Shown: piece after piece, positions 23,441 to 34,300 of the stretch
How the letters are laid out: each line of letters starts with the position of its first letter
Position numbering within the stretch: position 1 is the stretch's first letter
Assembly (NCBI GenBank): GCA_948470475.1
Contig: OX419341.1
Coordinates: 28,212,169-28,276,168 of the forward strand
Length of the DNA: 64,000 nt
Source: Galaxea fascicularis
Taxonomy: Eukaryota; Cnidaria; Anthozoa; Scleractinia; Euphylliidae
Reading direction: 5' to 3'
The notes under the pieces: generated by a model
The model's database searches: none
The model's input: the letters and a program-made list of their open reading frames with translations, nothing else
What the model was told of the DNA's origin: nothing
Made by a program: the position numbers and the translations under genes

Positions 23441-24114
23441 TATATGTACGTTACATGTTGCATGTTACATAACAATTAAGAACGTTGTCAAGAGTGAGTT
23501 CTATTATCCTGTAGAGGAAGAACAAGCCAAAATACAACTTGGGATTGCAATGCTATAAGGTTTCTTGTTTTGCTAAAAAGCGGGCAGCCCAACATCCTAC
23601 GGCCCTAGGCACACAGCACACTCCATTGCCCGCACCCTCCCGCACCCCGCGGCCCGCGACTCGCGACTCAGGGTTGGGATGCTCTGTTGACTTAAGGGGT
23701 GTTTACACGAGAAAACATCGCGCCGGCGCCAGATTCACACCAGCAAGAGTACTTGATTTCGTATCAACTTTACTTGATTCATGCTGCTAGAAGAAATGGG
23801 CCTCATTTCTCCTCATCGTTAATTGAGGAAAATTACGCATGTGCCTCCCGTTTGTTGGCGTACCGAGTTGACCAATCAGAGGTAATTTTATTTTCTCAAC
23901 CGATAATCAAACAGAGGTGGAAATAGAGTTGCCCAGAACTCTTCTGGCCTTCAGACATGTGCGTGGAAGGGAAAAATTCTGTGGTCTTTTTGCGAAGTCG
24001 CAATCTGACCCGACCACGTTACCCGTTACGTAACGTGAGCTACCAACGTATCTGACGTATTTTTGGTGATGACCAAAAGGATCGCAGTCTCTGAGAACCG
24101 AAGAGAAGATTTAT
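23441..24114. other. MSL3 upstream intergenic region
   Basis: No gene. A GC-rich patch at 23600-23665 (CCCGCACCCTCCCGCACCCC, then CGCGACTCGCGACTC) is probably part of a repeat element extending to about 23930. Confidence 0.4.
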
Positions 24115-24327
24115 GGCGTTTACCATTAGTCAGAACTGGCCGGCCAGGCCAGGCCATTTGTACTGAGAGAATTCCACTATTAATAAGAACTGTCCAAACA
24201 GATAAGTTTATTTCTACAAAGTATGCATAGCTGGAATGCTTTTTTTTAGCAAAAACTCTCCGAAGAAGCCTATTTCATTTTCAAAATGACCGGCCCGGCT
24301 GGCCAGTTCTGACAAATGGAAAGCGCC
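24115..24327. mobile_element. MITE immediately upstream of MSL3
   Basis: 213-base element with inverted ends of about 30 bases. The left end reads GGCGTTTACCATTAGTCAGA and the right end, complemented, GGCGCTTTCCATTTGTCAGA; both then continue into ACTGGCC. The interior is non-coding. It ends 131 bases before the MSL3 start codon, so it lies in or next to the promoter. Confidence 0.75.
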
Positions 24328-24458
24328 TTAGTCTCTTGAAGAATCTTGAAGCTAAGAGCTCTTGGGGCTCTGGGGTCGAGAATGTGGTCAGTTGTCTAAC
24401 GGAAGAAATGGTGGACTTGTGGTGTACGATGCACTGAAAACTCAAAATCGCGGTCAAC

Positions 24459-27400
24459 ATGGCGACGGGTCGTGAGACTCGCAGCAACCCAGTGCCAAAA
24501 TATGTAGTCGGAGAGAAAGTTCTCTGTTACGAGCCTGATCCAAACAAGGCCAGAGTCCTCTACGAATCAAAGGTAATTGTTTTTGCAACCTGTTTTTCCT
24601 CCATTGTTAAATGCTTGAAGTGTAGAATGGGGCAAAAGAGTTTTAACTGGCATGCAGGTAGGGGCATAGCATGGCGTGACTGCATGACAGAGAATTAATG
24701 CGCCTATTATTCCGTTGTTTTACAGCCAGCGATCCATAGCATTCAAGTATTTTTCCCAGAAGAAAGTTTCCATTGGTCTTACAGAGCTGAAAAATTCTGT
24801 TTTTGTACTTGGCTGCACAATGTTGAAACTTTCCAGTGTGAATTGGTTAAGCTGAATTAAGCTTAGCTTGTAACGCATTAACTTATGTCTAATTTGCTGA
24901 AGGGAAAACCGATATTGCAAAATAAAATATGTATTTTAGAAAACCCAGTTTTGTTCCCGAAATTATTTGGTCAATTTGAATAGATTTTTTACCTATTGTT
25001 AATGTTTTCCTCATCGTTATTTATCGTTAGTGAAAAACGGTTTGAGATCTCATGATTGTATTTTGAAACTACACAAGGTCAAGTGTGCTCTCTAATTAGA
25101 TTACAATTTGTGCAGGTCAAGTTTATACGGTGTTAATAAGCTCTGTGATGTCATGTTTTGTTTTGACTAGGTTTTAGAAGTTGACATCACTAAAGATGAC
25201 AAAGGAAGGAGAGTTCCAGAATATTTCATTCATTTCAACGGTTGGAATAGAAGGTAAAAAATTTGAAGAGAAATGAATGAGGTTTCCAGGACCATGTGGA
25301 GAGTTTTCCTGACTCTTACTTCATGTACTGGATAGAGATGACTTAAACAAAAGAACAAAAACATGAAACAATACCTCATAATCCTTAAGGCATTGACAGA
25401 AAACAGTAATTTCTTTTGTTTTACATCATCTGTGGCTGGTACTATTTTTCCTGCTCACACATGTAGTTAGCCTCACATACAGACCTTCTTTGAGCTTTGT
25501 CACGCGTTCCTCTCCCACAAAGGTCCTCTGAATGGACCAGCCAACCACTAACTGTATACCTCTTTTAAAATAATATTAATAAGCCAATCAGCATTGGTTC
25601 ATTTTTTTGCAGGTAGCCAATCACATGAGTGGAAATCCTAGGAAATATTCCACACATCCAAAACTAGAAAAATACCTCTGATTGATCAGTTATTTACAAA
25701 CAGAAGTGGCTGCTTTGTTCAGTAGACATTAGTGAGGGAGGAATGGATCACAAAGCCTTAAGAAGGTCTGAATGGGAGGCCAATATGTGGTGGACCTTTT
25801 CCTGTCCCCTTCATTGGTGTCAAACCTATATTTCAGCCATTTTTGTGTTTATAGTACACTCAACGAAATTACTCAATTCTGATTGGTCAAAAGCAGTATA
25901 ATTAATCCCAAACAGTACTCCATTGGAGTACCTACAGTATCAAGTCATTGAGTGATTTTGTTGAATGTACTATAAAAAAAATCATACAACCTCGTTGTAC
26001 AAATCGGGATTAATAGATACTTGTGATTTTGAAAGATCTCAAATTGTACTCGCCTAAAGGCTCATGCAATTTTGAGAACTTTCAAAATCACTCGTACCTA
26101 TTAATCCCAAATTGTACTTGAGGTCATGCAATTTCCTATACTAACTCTAAGAGTGATCACCATTAACTTTCTCCTTGTAACATGAATGCTTCATAAACCA
26201 GAGTTGGTCATGAGAATTAAGAACAGGATCACACAAGATGAGTTTGCTTGATATTTTAACATTTTCTCCCCACTACTTTTATAGGAAAATGTGTACAGGC
26301 AACAAGTGAGACCTCAATTAAATAATTATTTTGATCATTTGTTAATCCTTCTTCTTGTATCCCTGGGAAGGAAATCTTTTATCATCATTTGTGGATCCTA
26401 TATCTACAAACTTGACTTCTTGAAACATTTTTTTTCAGCTGGGATCGTTGGGTTGTTGAAGATCAGGTCCTAAAAGACTCTGAAAATAACAGATCACTGA
26501 TGACTAGACTACATGAACAAGCATTAAAGTGAGTAAAGAGGTCATATGAGCCACAAATTTGCAGATGTAGTGTATTGAATAGTTTTTGAATCTGAAAGAG
26601 TTTGACTAAAACTATATTTTGGTTTCAATCAGTAGTAACAGTTAATTAACTTTTTATAATGTTGATGAGAATTTAAAAGAATAAAGATACCATTTTCCAA
26701 ACTCTTCAGGGAATAGAGCATTGCAAAGTTAACTAATGCATATGTTTTATGGGGGCAAGGCTGTACTCTAGCTGAGTGTGGTGGCTCCTAGTGACTTACT
26801 TTTGCCTTTGGGCAACCAGGAAATATTGTTTTTTCCACCACACTTTTTTTGTGTGTGTCCTGAATCTCAAGGGTTTAGAGTTTATAGGCTCCTGACTACT
26901 TTTTGCAGAGCTTAGACTTGGGGGTACATTATGTTTAGTTCATGTTTCATTGAAAGAGACTACACATACAGTTAAACCCTTACTGACCAGCCATTCTCAG
27001 GGAAATCGACAGCTGTCATTTAATGGGGGCTGGCTGCATAATGGAGGTAAAAAAAATAGGCAAACTCTATATTTAGAATTTAAGAATATCACATGTTAAA
27101 TTTTTCTGTTTTTGTCAATAATCATTGGTAGATCAAGAAAAAAGAAACGGCGGTTGACACAAGGCTCAGAAAGTAAAGACTCAGATGTTACCAGTATCAA
27201 AACTGAAAGCAAACTCCCTTCAGAAGTGGTATGTGATACCTTGGTTGCTCAAGTTGTTTTTTGCTGTCGTTGTTTTTTTCCCTCGGTGTTATGTGTTCCT
27301 GGTAAGAGAGGGATCCCAGGATAAAAAAACCTAAGAAAACTATATTTCCTTATGAATGATAAAGTTAGGAAGACTTGGAGAGACATTACCTATTGATCAC

Positions 27401-29219
27401 TGACAACGTACACTGTAACTGTGGACGTTGTAAAACTGGAACACTGCAAATTTTAGTATAATTCATGCTCAATACAGAAATTAAGAAAGTTAGAGAAAGT
27501 TAGTGGTAGCAGCACTTGAATAATAGTAATAATATTTATTATTTATATTGCACATTTTCTATGTTGTATTCACAGCTGCACATTACAGTAATAATGTGGA
27601 AATTTATATTCTTAAATGAATTTAAATTCATCTATTAAATTAAATGATAATTTTTGAGGTCCTTCATTTTATAGATGGACTTGAGGAGGTGGGCTTGATC
27701 TCCCACTGTTAAGGAATCTACCAGAAGCAGCATTACCCAGTGAACAAATAGTCCCATTTTGCCAGCATCCGTCAGTTGAATTACTAACCATCAACATGCA
27801 TATTCTCTTAACCCTTTGAACCCATTACCCTAAGATCAAAATCTGAATTTTCGTTTGTTGCCCCAACACATTTCCTATAGAAATAGTAGAGAGAAATTGT
27901 TAAAATATCAAGCAAATTCATCTTGTGTGATTCTGTCCTTAACTCTCCTGACCACTCTGTTTTATAAACCATTGATATTACGAGGAGAAAATTGATGCTG
28001 ATCACTCTTGGGGTTTAAATGGTTAACCGGTCTTCTCATATTTCTTATATACTACTAGTTCAGAGAATTTGGTAACATATCAAGACATACTGGTATCATG
28101 TTTGATGTAGCGTAGATCTTAATGCCTTTAAGCGGAATCTTAAAACTTTTTGAGCAGATTATGTTTGATTATTATTTTTAACTTTTTACCTTGATTGTAA
28201 AGCGCCTTAGAGCTTTTGGATAGGGCGCTATAAAAATTGTCATTTATCATTATTATTATTATTATTGATGATCATTTCGTTTATTCTCACAACCTTTGTG
28301 ATACAGATGAAATGGATGAAATGGTGATATTTGTAAAGAGAAAGTAGGCTTTGATCCCTGTTACTGGGTTAATTAGCCGTGGGTCAAACTGACTGAACAA
28401 CAACATCAATTTTGACTGACTTATTTTAACGTAATAATTGAAAATTGATATTTTAACATTTTGTAGACAGAAAGCCCGGAATTACCAAAAGTTGAGATTG
28501 AAATACCAAGCCAACTGAAGCTGAAACTTGAAGATGACTGTTACTTCATTAAAAGAAAAAAGAAGGTAGGTGGAATGAATAAAATGAAGCTTTCCTAATC
28601 TTTTACTTTGCTGGTTATGGGTTTCACCGTTTATCATAAAAGCTATACCGCTACTTAAAATCTTGATAACAAGGAATTTAAAATGTACAGTGTAGTACTT
28701 AAATGCTTTTTATGTTTGATGAAGCTGACTCAAGTTTTTTTTACACTTATCCAGTAATGACTTTTTTTTCAACAGCTTGTTCAGCTTCCTAGAAATCCCA
28801 ATGTTGCTCAACTTTTAAATGAGTACTTCCAACATTACAAAGATTTTTACCCAGGACAGGGGTAAGTTCTCTTGTGTTGCATCGTGAAATTCAATAAAAT
28901 ACCCATACCTCCCTCACAGGGCAGGGGGGGGGGGTGCAAACCAAAAAGCCTTCTGCTGGGGATATGGAATTTTTCTCTGGAACCACACATTTCCATTTTA
29001 ACTCAGAGACAACAATCAAGGTGTCTTTTGAAAAAGATGTGTGTTCAACAGTCACTTAGAATGCATGGCACATGAGACAGCGTGGAGTTCAGCACTTAAG
29101 GCTGTTTCTCATGAAGTGACAAGATAATGCTTAGCTTACATTACAGTGTAGGTAGGGATGTCACTTATAACAGCTGAGAACCGGAAAATTTCACCAGCTA
29201 AAGGAGTGCTTACATTATT

Positions 29220-29279
<60 letters not shown>

Positions 29280-29449
29280 GGGCTGTCATTTAGGGCCGGA
29301 GGCCGGGGATTTTCTCCTTGTATTTTGAGGTATATCCCCTGCTACTTTAATATAAAACTAGCATGTTGACTTTACTACAGCAGCTTGAATCCTTGGCTAG
29401 TTGTATATCCCCACCTACTTCAAAAATTAGTGACAGCCCTGATCGATCG

Positions 29450-29520
<71 letters not shown>

Positions 29521-32500
29521 CATTCATTTGTCCGTCTGTCCATAAATAATTGTCAGTCAGTCAGTCAGTCAACCAGCCAACCAACCAACCAACCAATTAG
29601 TTATTTATCTTGTTATTTATAATGTCAATTTTAATTTACTGGCATCATTATTTTATCTACAATCTGTTTTATTAACAGTTCTAACTTGATTAAAGAAGTG
29701 ATGGATGGTCTTCGGATCTACTTTGATTTTACTCTTCCAACTCTTCTGTTGTACAACTTTGAACGAGAACAATACCAGACTGTCATGAAGCTGTCACTGC
29801 ACCCTGAAGAGTTAGCTAAGGAAGATCACAAAGAGGAATTAAATGGAAAAACAACAGCAGAGGAAAAATATGGAGTGGTTAGTTCTTCAACTGAAAGCTC
29901 ACCTGTGAAGCAGGAGTTTGGAAACACATTTACCAGTCCTGCTGAAGCAAAGGATGAAGGTGGGTGATTGTACAGTAAATTAAAAACATCATTTGCTTGT
30001 TTCCACTGGTGTCATCTACCTCAGGTTCCACTTCACCCTTTCACTCCCACAATCTCAATATTAATTCTCCTTACTGTCTACCATACATTGCTTATAATGT
30101 CAGTTCCAAGAATTTGGTGTTAAATCAAACAATTATCCCCTAGTTGATTTTTTTCCTTTATTCTCATCACCTGTCTGCTTGACACTGAAATAATATTGTA
30201 AGGAGAAATTACTTATTGATCTGATCATGACTCCTGGGACTGAAAGGGTTAATGGGGCATCTATAGAAGCTAATAGCTCCACTCTGCCACACTAGGTAGG
30301 CATATTTAGTTAGAGAGTTGCTAACTTTCTTATGAATTTCTTTTTTATGGTTTTATGAAAACTTGGAGTTAAGGAGTGTCAGGGAATAATGAAGGTATCC
30401 ATATTTCCCCTGTGGATGGATTTTGGTCCCCCCCCACCCCCCATACTTTTCTTTTACCATCCCCTCCCCCTTGGAATTTCCATTGACCTTCCTTCTTAAG
30501 GAAGTGCAAGATATAGATTCCTAATTATACATGTACAACTGTACATGTATGTAGGATAACCATGGATAACAAGGACAATATTAGGTTAGTCAAGGTCCTC
30601 AATTAGGTCATACAGTGGAGTGCACTGAGCAGGTGTGGGATCAATGAAGACTCGCTTGATTTTGAGTGCAGTGCATATGATGCATTTGTTTGGATTTATT
30701 TTAAAGGAAAACAAGAACGTTTGTTACGGCGCCGAACACTCAGAAATCCTCCAGCTTATGTTGAGGCTTCCCAGTCAGCAACTGTATCATCTACCTCATC
30801 AATCCCAGAAATCAGCACACATACCTTAAAACGAGTGAGTACCGCAGTGATTGTAGTGCGAAAGACAAGGGGACAACTCTGTTTTCTTGGAAACAAACTG
30901 TGTAAGAGCTTCCTTGATGATGGAGATGTAGTTGAACTATAAATTTGTACTTTAACCCTTGAAACCCTGAGATGAAAGTTTAAATTCTCCTTTTTCCCCT
31001 ACTCATTTCTTATAGAAGTAGTGGGAAGAATTTGTTAAAATGTCAAGCAAATGTGTCTTGTGTGATTGTGTCCTTAATTCTTGTGACCACTCTGCTTTAT
31101 AAGGCTTTGAAATTACAAGGAGAAATTTGATGCTGATCACCCTAAGGGTTTAAAGAGTTAAGTTGGTTGGGTTTTGAAAGTTTCTAGAATTGTCTCTTTT
31201 GGTTGGCAAAAAGGCCCCAACAGATGGTCTTTAATTCTATCATTTTTGTTTGTAGAAAGCTGTGGAGATTGATGATATACAGATTAACATCCCCGAAGCT
31301 CCTTTACCAGCTAATGCCTTTCCCATGTCACCCATCCCGAGCTCGCTGAGTGTTTCCACACGCATAATGCCTTCACAAGTTTATGGACCTGAGCATTTCT
31401 TGAGATTATTTGGTGAGACATCTCAGTATAAATAACTTAAATAACACAGTAGGCAACTGTGAATCAGTTTGGTATAGCACTCCTTCATATTAGTTGGATG
31501 GAGGTAAACGATGTAATTATGTGAATTATAAGAATCAAAGAACATGAATCTTTATGCAGGATTATTCTTTAGAGGAATACTTTCAAGGGACTGCTGTGAG
31601 GTTCCCTATTTAGAAGTGTTCCAGGTAAGAGGGGGTTTCGGGTCAAAACTTAGCCCGCGTTGCAAGCGTTTCTGTGGGGTTTGGGAGCACAGAATTACCG
31701 CGCAAAAAAAGACGTTGAAGGGGGAGAGGGAGGGAAAGGAAGGAAACGCTGTTTCCTTTCTTCCCCTCCCCTACCCCCTCTTTCTTATTTTGGCTTTCGT
31801 CCCAATTTTGCGCGGGCAAAATCCCGTTCCTTGGTCTTTCTTTGCTCCCCAACCCCACGGAAACGCTTGCTACGCAGGGTAGTCAAAACTCAACAAGGTG
31901 AGCTGCATGATCCCAGAAAATTGTAGCAAATTTATAATGGTTTGGTGGGAGAAGACGTGGGTTTACGACGCGTTGGATTCCTTGTTACCATCCTGCCTCA
32001 AAAACCTCTCTGGAACCCTATTTCTTACCACTAGTACTAAGATCCACTTTTGAAGATTTCGGTTTCTAAAGATTCCGTTCCTCGATTTCCGTCCCATTCT
32101 GGTGAGTTGTGGAGGCGGGCGGGCGAAGGAAGTGCGTGTGAAAACGAGTCGCAGTCAAGAGGGCAGTTTATAAACACACGAGATATGATCGAACGTTAGC
32201 CTTGGGAAAACGTTCACTAGATACAGCTGAATGAGTAGAAGATGACACGGCGAACTCAGAGTATCCTTTCGTAATGTGTACATGTAGCTTCCGGTGAGGC
32301 CTGCAACCAGTGCTTCTTCTCTGTTAAAATTTCCGAGCTTCATCATCAGGGATGAAAGCTCGGAAGGTTTAACGGATAAGAAGCAGTAGTTACAGGCCTC
32401 ACTTGAAACTACACATTATTACAAAATGCTATTGAGGGACAATATCCATCCTTTCTTAAATATGCTATTTCATTTTAACAACGCTGAAATATTATAAATG

Positions 32501-33818
32501 TTAATTGCCAGGCTTAGACCAAAGATGAAACAAAGTCGTAACTGAAAATTAAAGGCGCACGAGTCGGATTGTCGAATTGTTTCGAAAAGGGATAAAGGAC
32601 ACCAAATTCAGCGATACACGTAATACAGTTTTTAATATACTTCTCCTCGTTAGACTTGATACGCACTACTAGTTCTGTCGAGGCAATTGTTTGACCACTG
32701 ATGTCTGTTCAGCTTCCTGTTTACAACAAGACTTTGATGGAAATTGACCTGGACGTAAACAGTAGACACGAATTAACCCCGCCACGCTGTAACAATTAAG
32801 ATCACAGTTAATAGTTAACAAAGTCAATATTATCTGACTCCACATTTGACAGAAATCTGTCCTTTGTGAATTAATAATTCCGTTCGTTAGCCGGCTCGCT
32901 TCGTAAGCTGCGATTTGAATACACACAAGTGTGTCACCTTTCTTTAAAAGGGGAATATTTCACAAAACTCTCCCAAGGAATATTTTATCGCATACGCTGC
33001 GGGCGCTGTTACGTCCAATCCGTGAAAACGCTGACAATTTGAGATTTGTCTTTCGAGATGTGGCTTATCTAGTTTAGTTTAGTTCCTTTCCACCAGATGG
33101 GGAATAAGGTCCAGAAATGAGTTGCCTCCACTTTGCTGTAACAAAGTGATGTTAATCCCATCTCAGCGCGTTCGTTTTCTACTGCTTGTCTCCATGTTTC
33201 CCTCGGCCGTCCTCGGTTCCTTTTCCCAATTGGTGCCCAGCGGCCAGATATCACGAAGCCCTCCTAAGTTAATATATGTCTTAAGTGTTGATTTCTAGCA
33301 TATCAAAACACAGGGTTTTGTTAGGAAACAACATTTAGGAGACATCTTTACTTCGTGGATCTGGCTTTAAGTTAGTGTCATGTGGGGGTGTCGCGTTGGT
33401 GCCGTGCATGAAACATGGACAACTCATTTATAGCAACTCAACTTGGCAACTCATTTTCTTCGCTCAATTTTCTTGTATAGTCAAACTTCCCGGTCTGCTT
33501 GCAAGAACGGATATGCCAGAAAAAAATCTCTGTGTTCTCTTGGATCAAATCAACACATTCCTCAAGTAAGTTAGTTATTTGTCAATGAATTAATATCGCT
33601 TTCCGAGGAATCCATGAGAAAGTCCGACTTTTTAATAGAAGATCATGTATTTCCCACTGGAGTGCTGCCTGTCTGTGCCCATAAATGTGGAATTAAGGCG
33701 TTGCATGAAGGTTTAAAATTTGATGGAAGGCTTTCTCTGTTCATCCAATTGCAGGTATTTGGCCGAAAAATCAAACACCTTGTTTCCAGAAGGCGTCTAC
33801 TACAACTCACTTCTGTGA
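24459..33818 (+). CDS. MSL3: MSL3-type chromo-barrel/MRG chromatin protein, complete, 11 exons
   Basis: Exons: 24459-24572, 25171-25253, 26439-26528, 27132-27228, 28467-28565, 28776-28861, 29679-29959, 30707-30834, 31256-31412, 33481-33565, 33755-33818. All introns are GT..AG, phases agree, and the joined frame is 427 codons without a break. Residues about 14-85 are a chromo barrel: VGEKVLCYEPDPNKARVLY, then PEYFIHFNGWNRSWDRWV, with Y24, F60, W63 and W67 in the places of the aromatic methyl-lysine cage. From about 141 the MRG fold begins (LPRNPNVAQLLNEYF, then IYFDFTLPTLLLYNFEREQY), is interrupted by a polar low-complexity insert (about 226-365), and resumes with VYGPEHFLRLFVKLPGLL to the C-terminus. 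That split separates MSL3 from MRG15. In animals MSL3 binds methylated nucleosomes and helps direct the MOF acetyltransferase to histone H4 lysine 16. The ATG (AACATGG) is the first in the frame. Human MSL3 is about 520 aa; this one has a shorter insert. Confidence 0.95.
25467..25782. mobile_element. MITE in MSL3 intron 2
   Basis: Inverted ends: TTAGCCTCACATACAGACCT at the left, and on the complement of the right end TTGGCCTCCCATTCAGACCT; both continue into TCTT. Non-coding. Confidence 0.65.
25850..26123. mobile_element. Two adjacent fold-back modules in MSL3 intron 2
   Basis: Module 1 (25850-25974) has arms TATAGTACACTCAACGAAAT / ATTTTGTTGAATGTACTATA (a few mismatches). Module 2 (25990-26123) has arms CCTCGTTGTACAAATCGGGA and the complement of TCCCAAATTGTACTTGAGG, plus a second internal pair around GATTTTGAAAG/CTTTCAAAATC. 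Together they look like one compound palindromic element; no coding. Confidence 0.65.
27809..28026. mobile_element. TTAA-flanked MITE, copy A (MSL3 intron 4)
   Basis: 218 bases from TTAACCCTTTGAACCC to GGGTTTAAATGGTTAA. The TTAA target plus CCC..GGG termini fit piggyBac-type MITEs. The interior matches copy B at 30952-31162 along its length (for example ATCAAGCAAATTCATCTTGT against GTCAAGCAAATGTGTCTTGT). Confidence 0.75.
28190..28266 (+). repeat. LINE/SINE 3' tail with (ATT)n
   Basis: TTGTAAAGCGCCTTAGAGCT, then GGGCGCTATAAAAATTG, then about six ATT units. This is the typical 3' end of a cnidarian LINE or SINE. The body upstream is too decayed to assign. Lies in MSL3 intron 4. Confidence 0.55.
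29221..29277. repeat. (TCAA)n microsatellite, left block
   Basis: About 14 uninterrupted TCAA units in MSL3 intron 6, ending where a small MITE begins. Confidence 0.95.
29278..29441. mobile_element. 164-bp MITE inside a microsatellite
   Basis: Perfect 11-base terminal inverted repeats CAGGGCTGTCA ... TGACAGCCCTG, of the CAGGG..CCCTG type common in hAT elements. The flanking 8 bases do not give a clean duplication because both sides are tetranucleotide repeat. Non-coding. Confidence 0.75.
29442..29597. repeat. (AATC)n, then (TCAG)n and (AACC)n microsatellites
   Basis: ATCGATCG followed by about 17 AATC units to 29520, a short unique stretch, then (GTCA)n from 29553 and (CCAA)n to 29597. Continuation of the block left of the MITE. 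Confidence 0.9.
30032..30252. mobile_element. TTAA-type MITE, copy C (MSL3 intron 7)
   Basis: 221 bases from TTCACCCTTTCACTCCC to GGGACTGAAAGGGTTAA. Ends resemble copies A and B, but the interior is more diverged and the left TTAA has become TTCA. It still shares the internal words AAGGAGAAATT and TTGATCTGATCATGA. Confidence 0.65.
30952..31162. mobile_element. TTAA-flanked MITE, copy B (MSL3 intron 8)
   Basis: 211 bases from TTAACCCTTGAAACCC to AGGGTTTAAAGAGTTAA, in the same orientation as copy A and similar to it throughout. TTAA on both sides. Confidence 0.75.
31651..31881. mobile_element. 231-bp MITE with 9-bp target duplication (MSL3 intron 9)
   Basis: Long imperfect inverted ends: TAGCCCGCGTTGCAAGCGTT at the left, and on the complement of the right end TACCCTGCGTAGCAAGCGTT, each followed by TC(T/C)GTGGGGTTTGGGAGCA-like sequence. 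GTCAAAACT stands directly at both sides (31642-31650 and 31882-31890), a 9-base duplication as made by Mutator-like transposases. The centre has purine-rich and pyrimidine-rich halves (GGGGGAGAGGGAGGGAAAGG / CTTCCCCTCCCCTACC). Confidence 0.85.
33069..33290 (-). pseudogene. LINE 3' fragment in MSL3 intron 9
   Basis: On the - strand: SGRWAPIGKRNRGRPRETWR, then QAVENERAEMGLTSL. The motif (R)GRPRETWRR.VE.E....G is the extreme C-terminus of many LINE polyproteins. It is followed by a (TAGTT)n-like tail at 33070-33085. Heavily 5'-truncated, not functional, and antisense to MSL3. Confidence 0.7.
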
Positions 33819-34294
33819 TGAACAGAATAGTTAACTCATATAAACCCGTTCAAGTAAACTGCTTTCGAGCGCTTTTCAATCGAGGTCATATAACCAAAAT
33901 CTGTTATTACTCTGACCAGTTATGGCATACGCAAACAGCACAGAGAACTAATCAGAACACAAGCAAATACAAGTAATCAATCGGAACTCGAAGCAAGCAC
34001 AAGTAACCTGTCTTACGATTGTTTATGGTGTAGGTTTTCATTGGTTGAGAAGATGACGTGAATTTTTCTAACCAATCACAACACGAAGCAAACCAAAGCT
34101 TACGCTAATTACTTTCAACGTTCCATTGAAAACCGCTCTAAACAAAAGTTCAATCTTAGATTAACTTAACGGTTGGACTTTTTCGTCAAAGAATACTTGA
34201 ATCATTGTAAATTTGTAAATTCTTTTTCATACATGTAGTAAGTTATTTTGTGACACGTTGTTGGAATCACTTTACTTTCGTGAATGTTCATTTC

Positions 34295-34300
34295 AATAAA
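34295..34300 (+). terminator. Candidate MSL3 polyadenylation signal
   Basis: AATAAA 477 bases after the stop codon, in TTTCAATAAAAAGTG. It is the best signal seen downstream, but the actual cleavage site is not visible in the sequence. Confidence 0.4.

Noticed and set aside
29221..29597. Repeated TCAA/AATC blocks as a possible CRISPR-like array
   Set aside because: Simple tetranucleotide repeats with no unique spacers; a eukaryotic microsatellite split by a MITE.
31544..31926. Frames on both strands rich in Pro/Leu/Arg
   Set aside because: Products of the palindromic MITE at 31651-31881 in an MSL3 intron.
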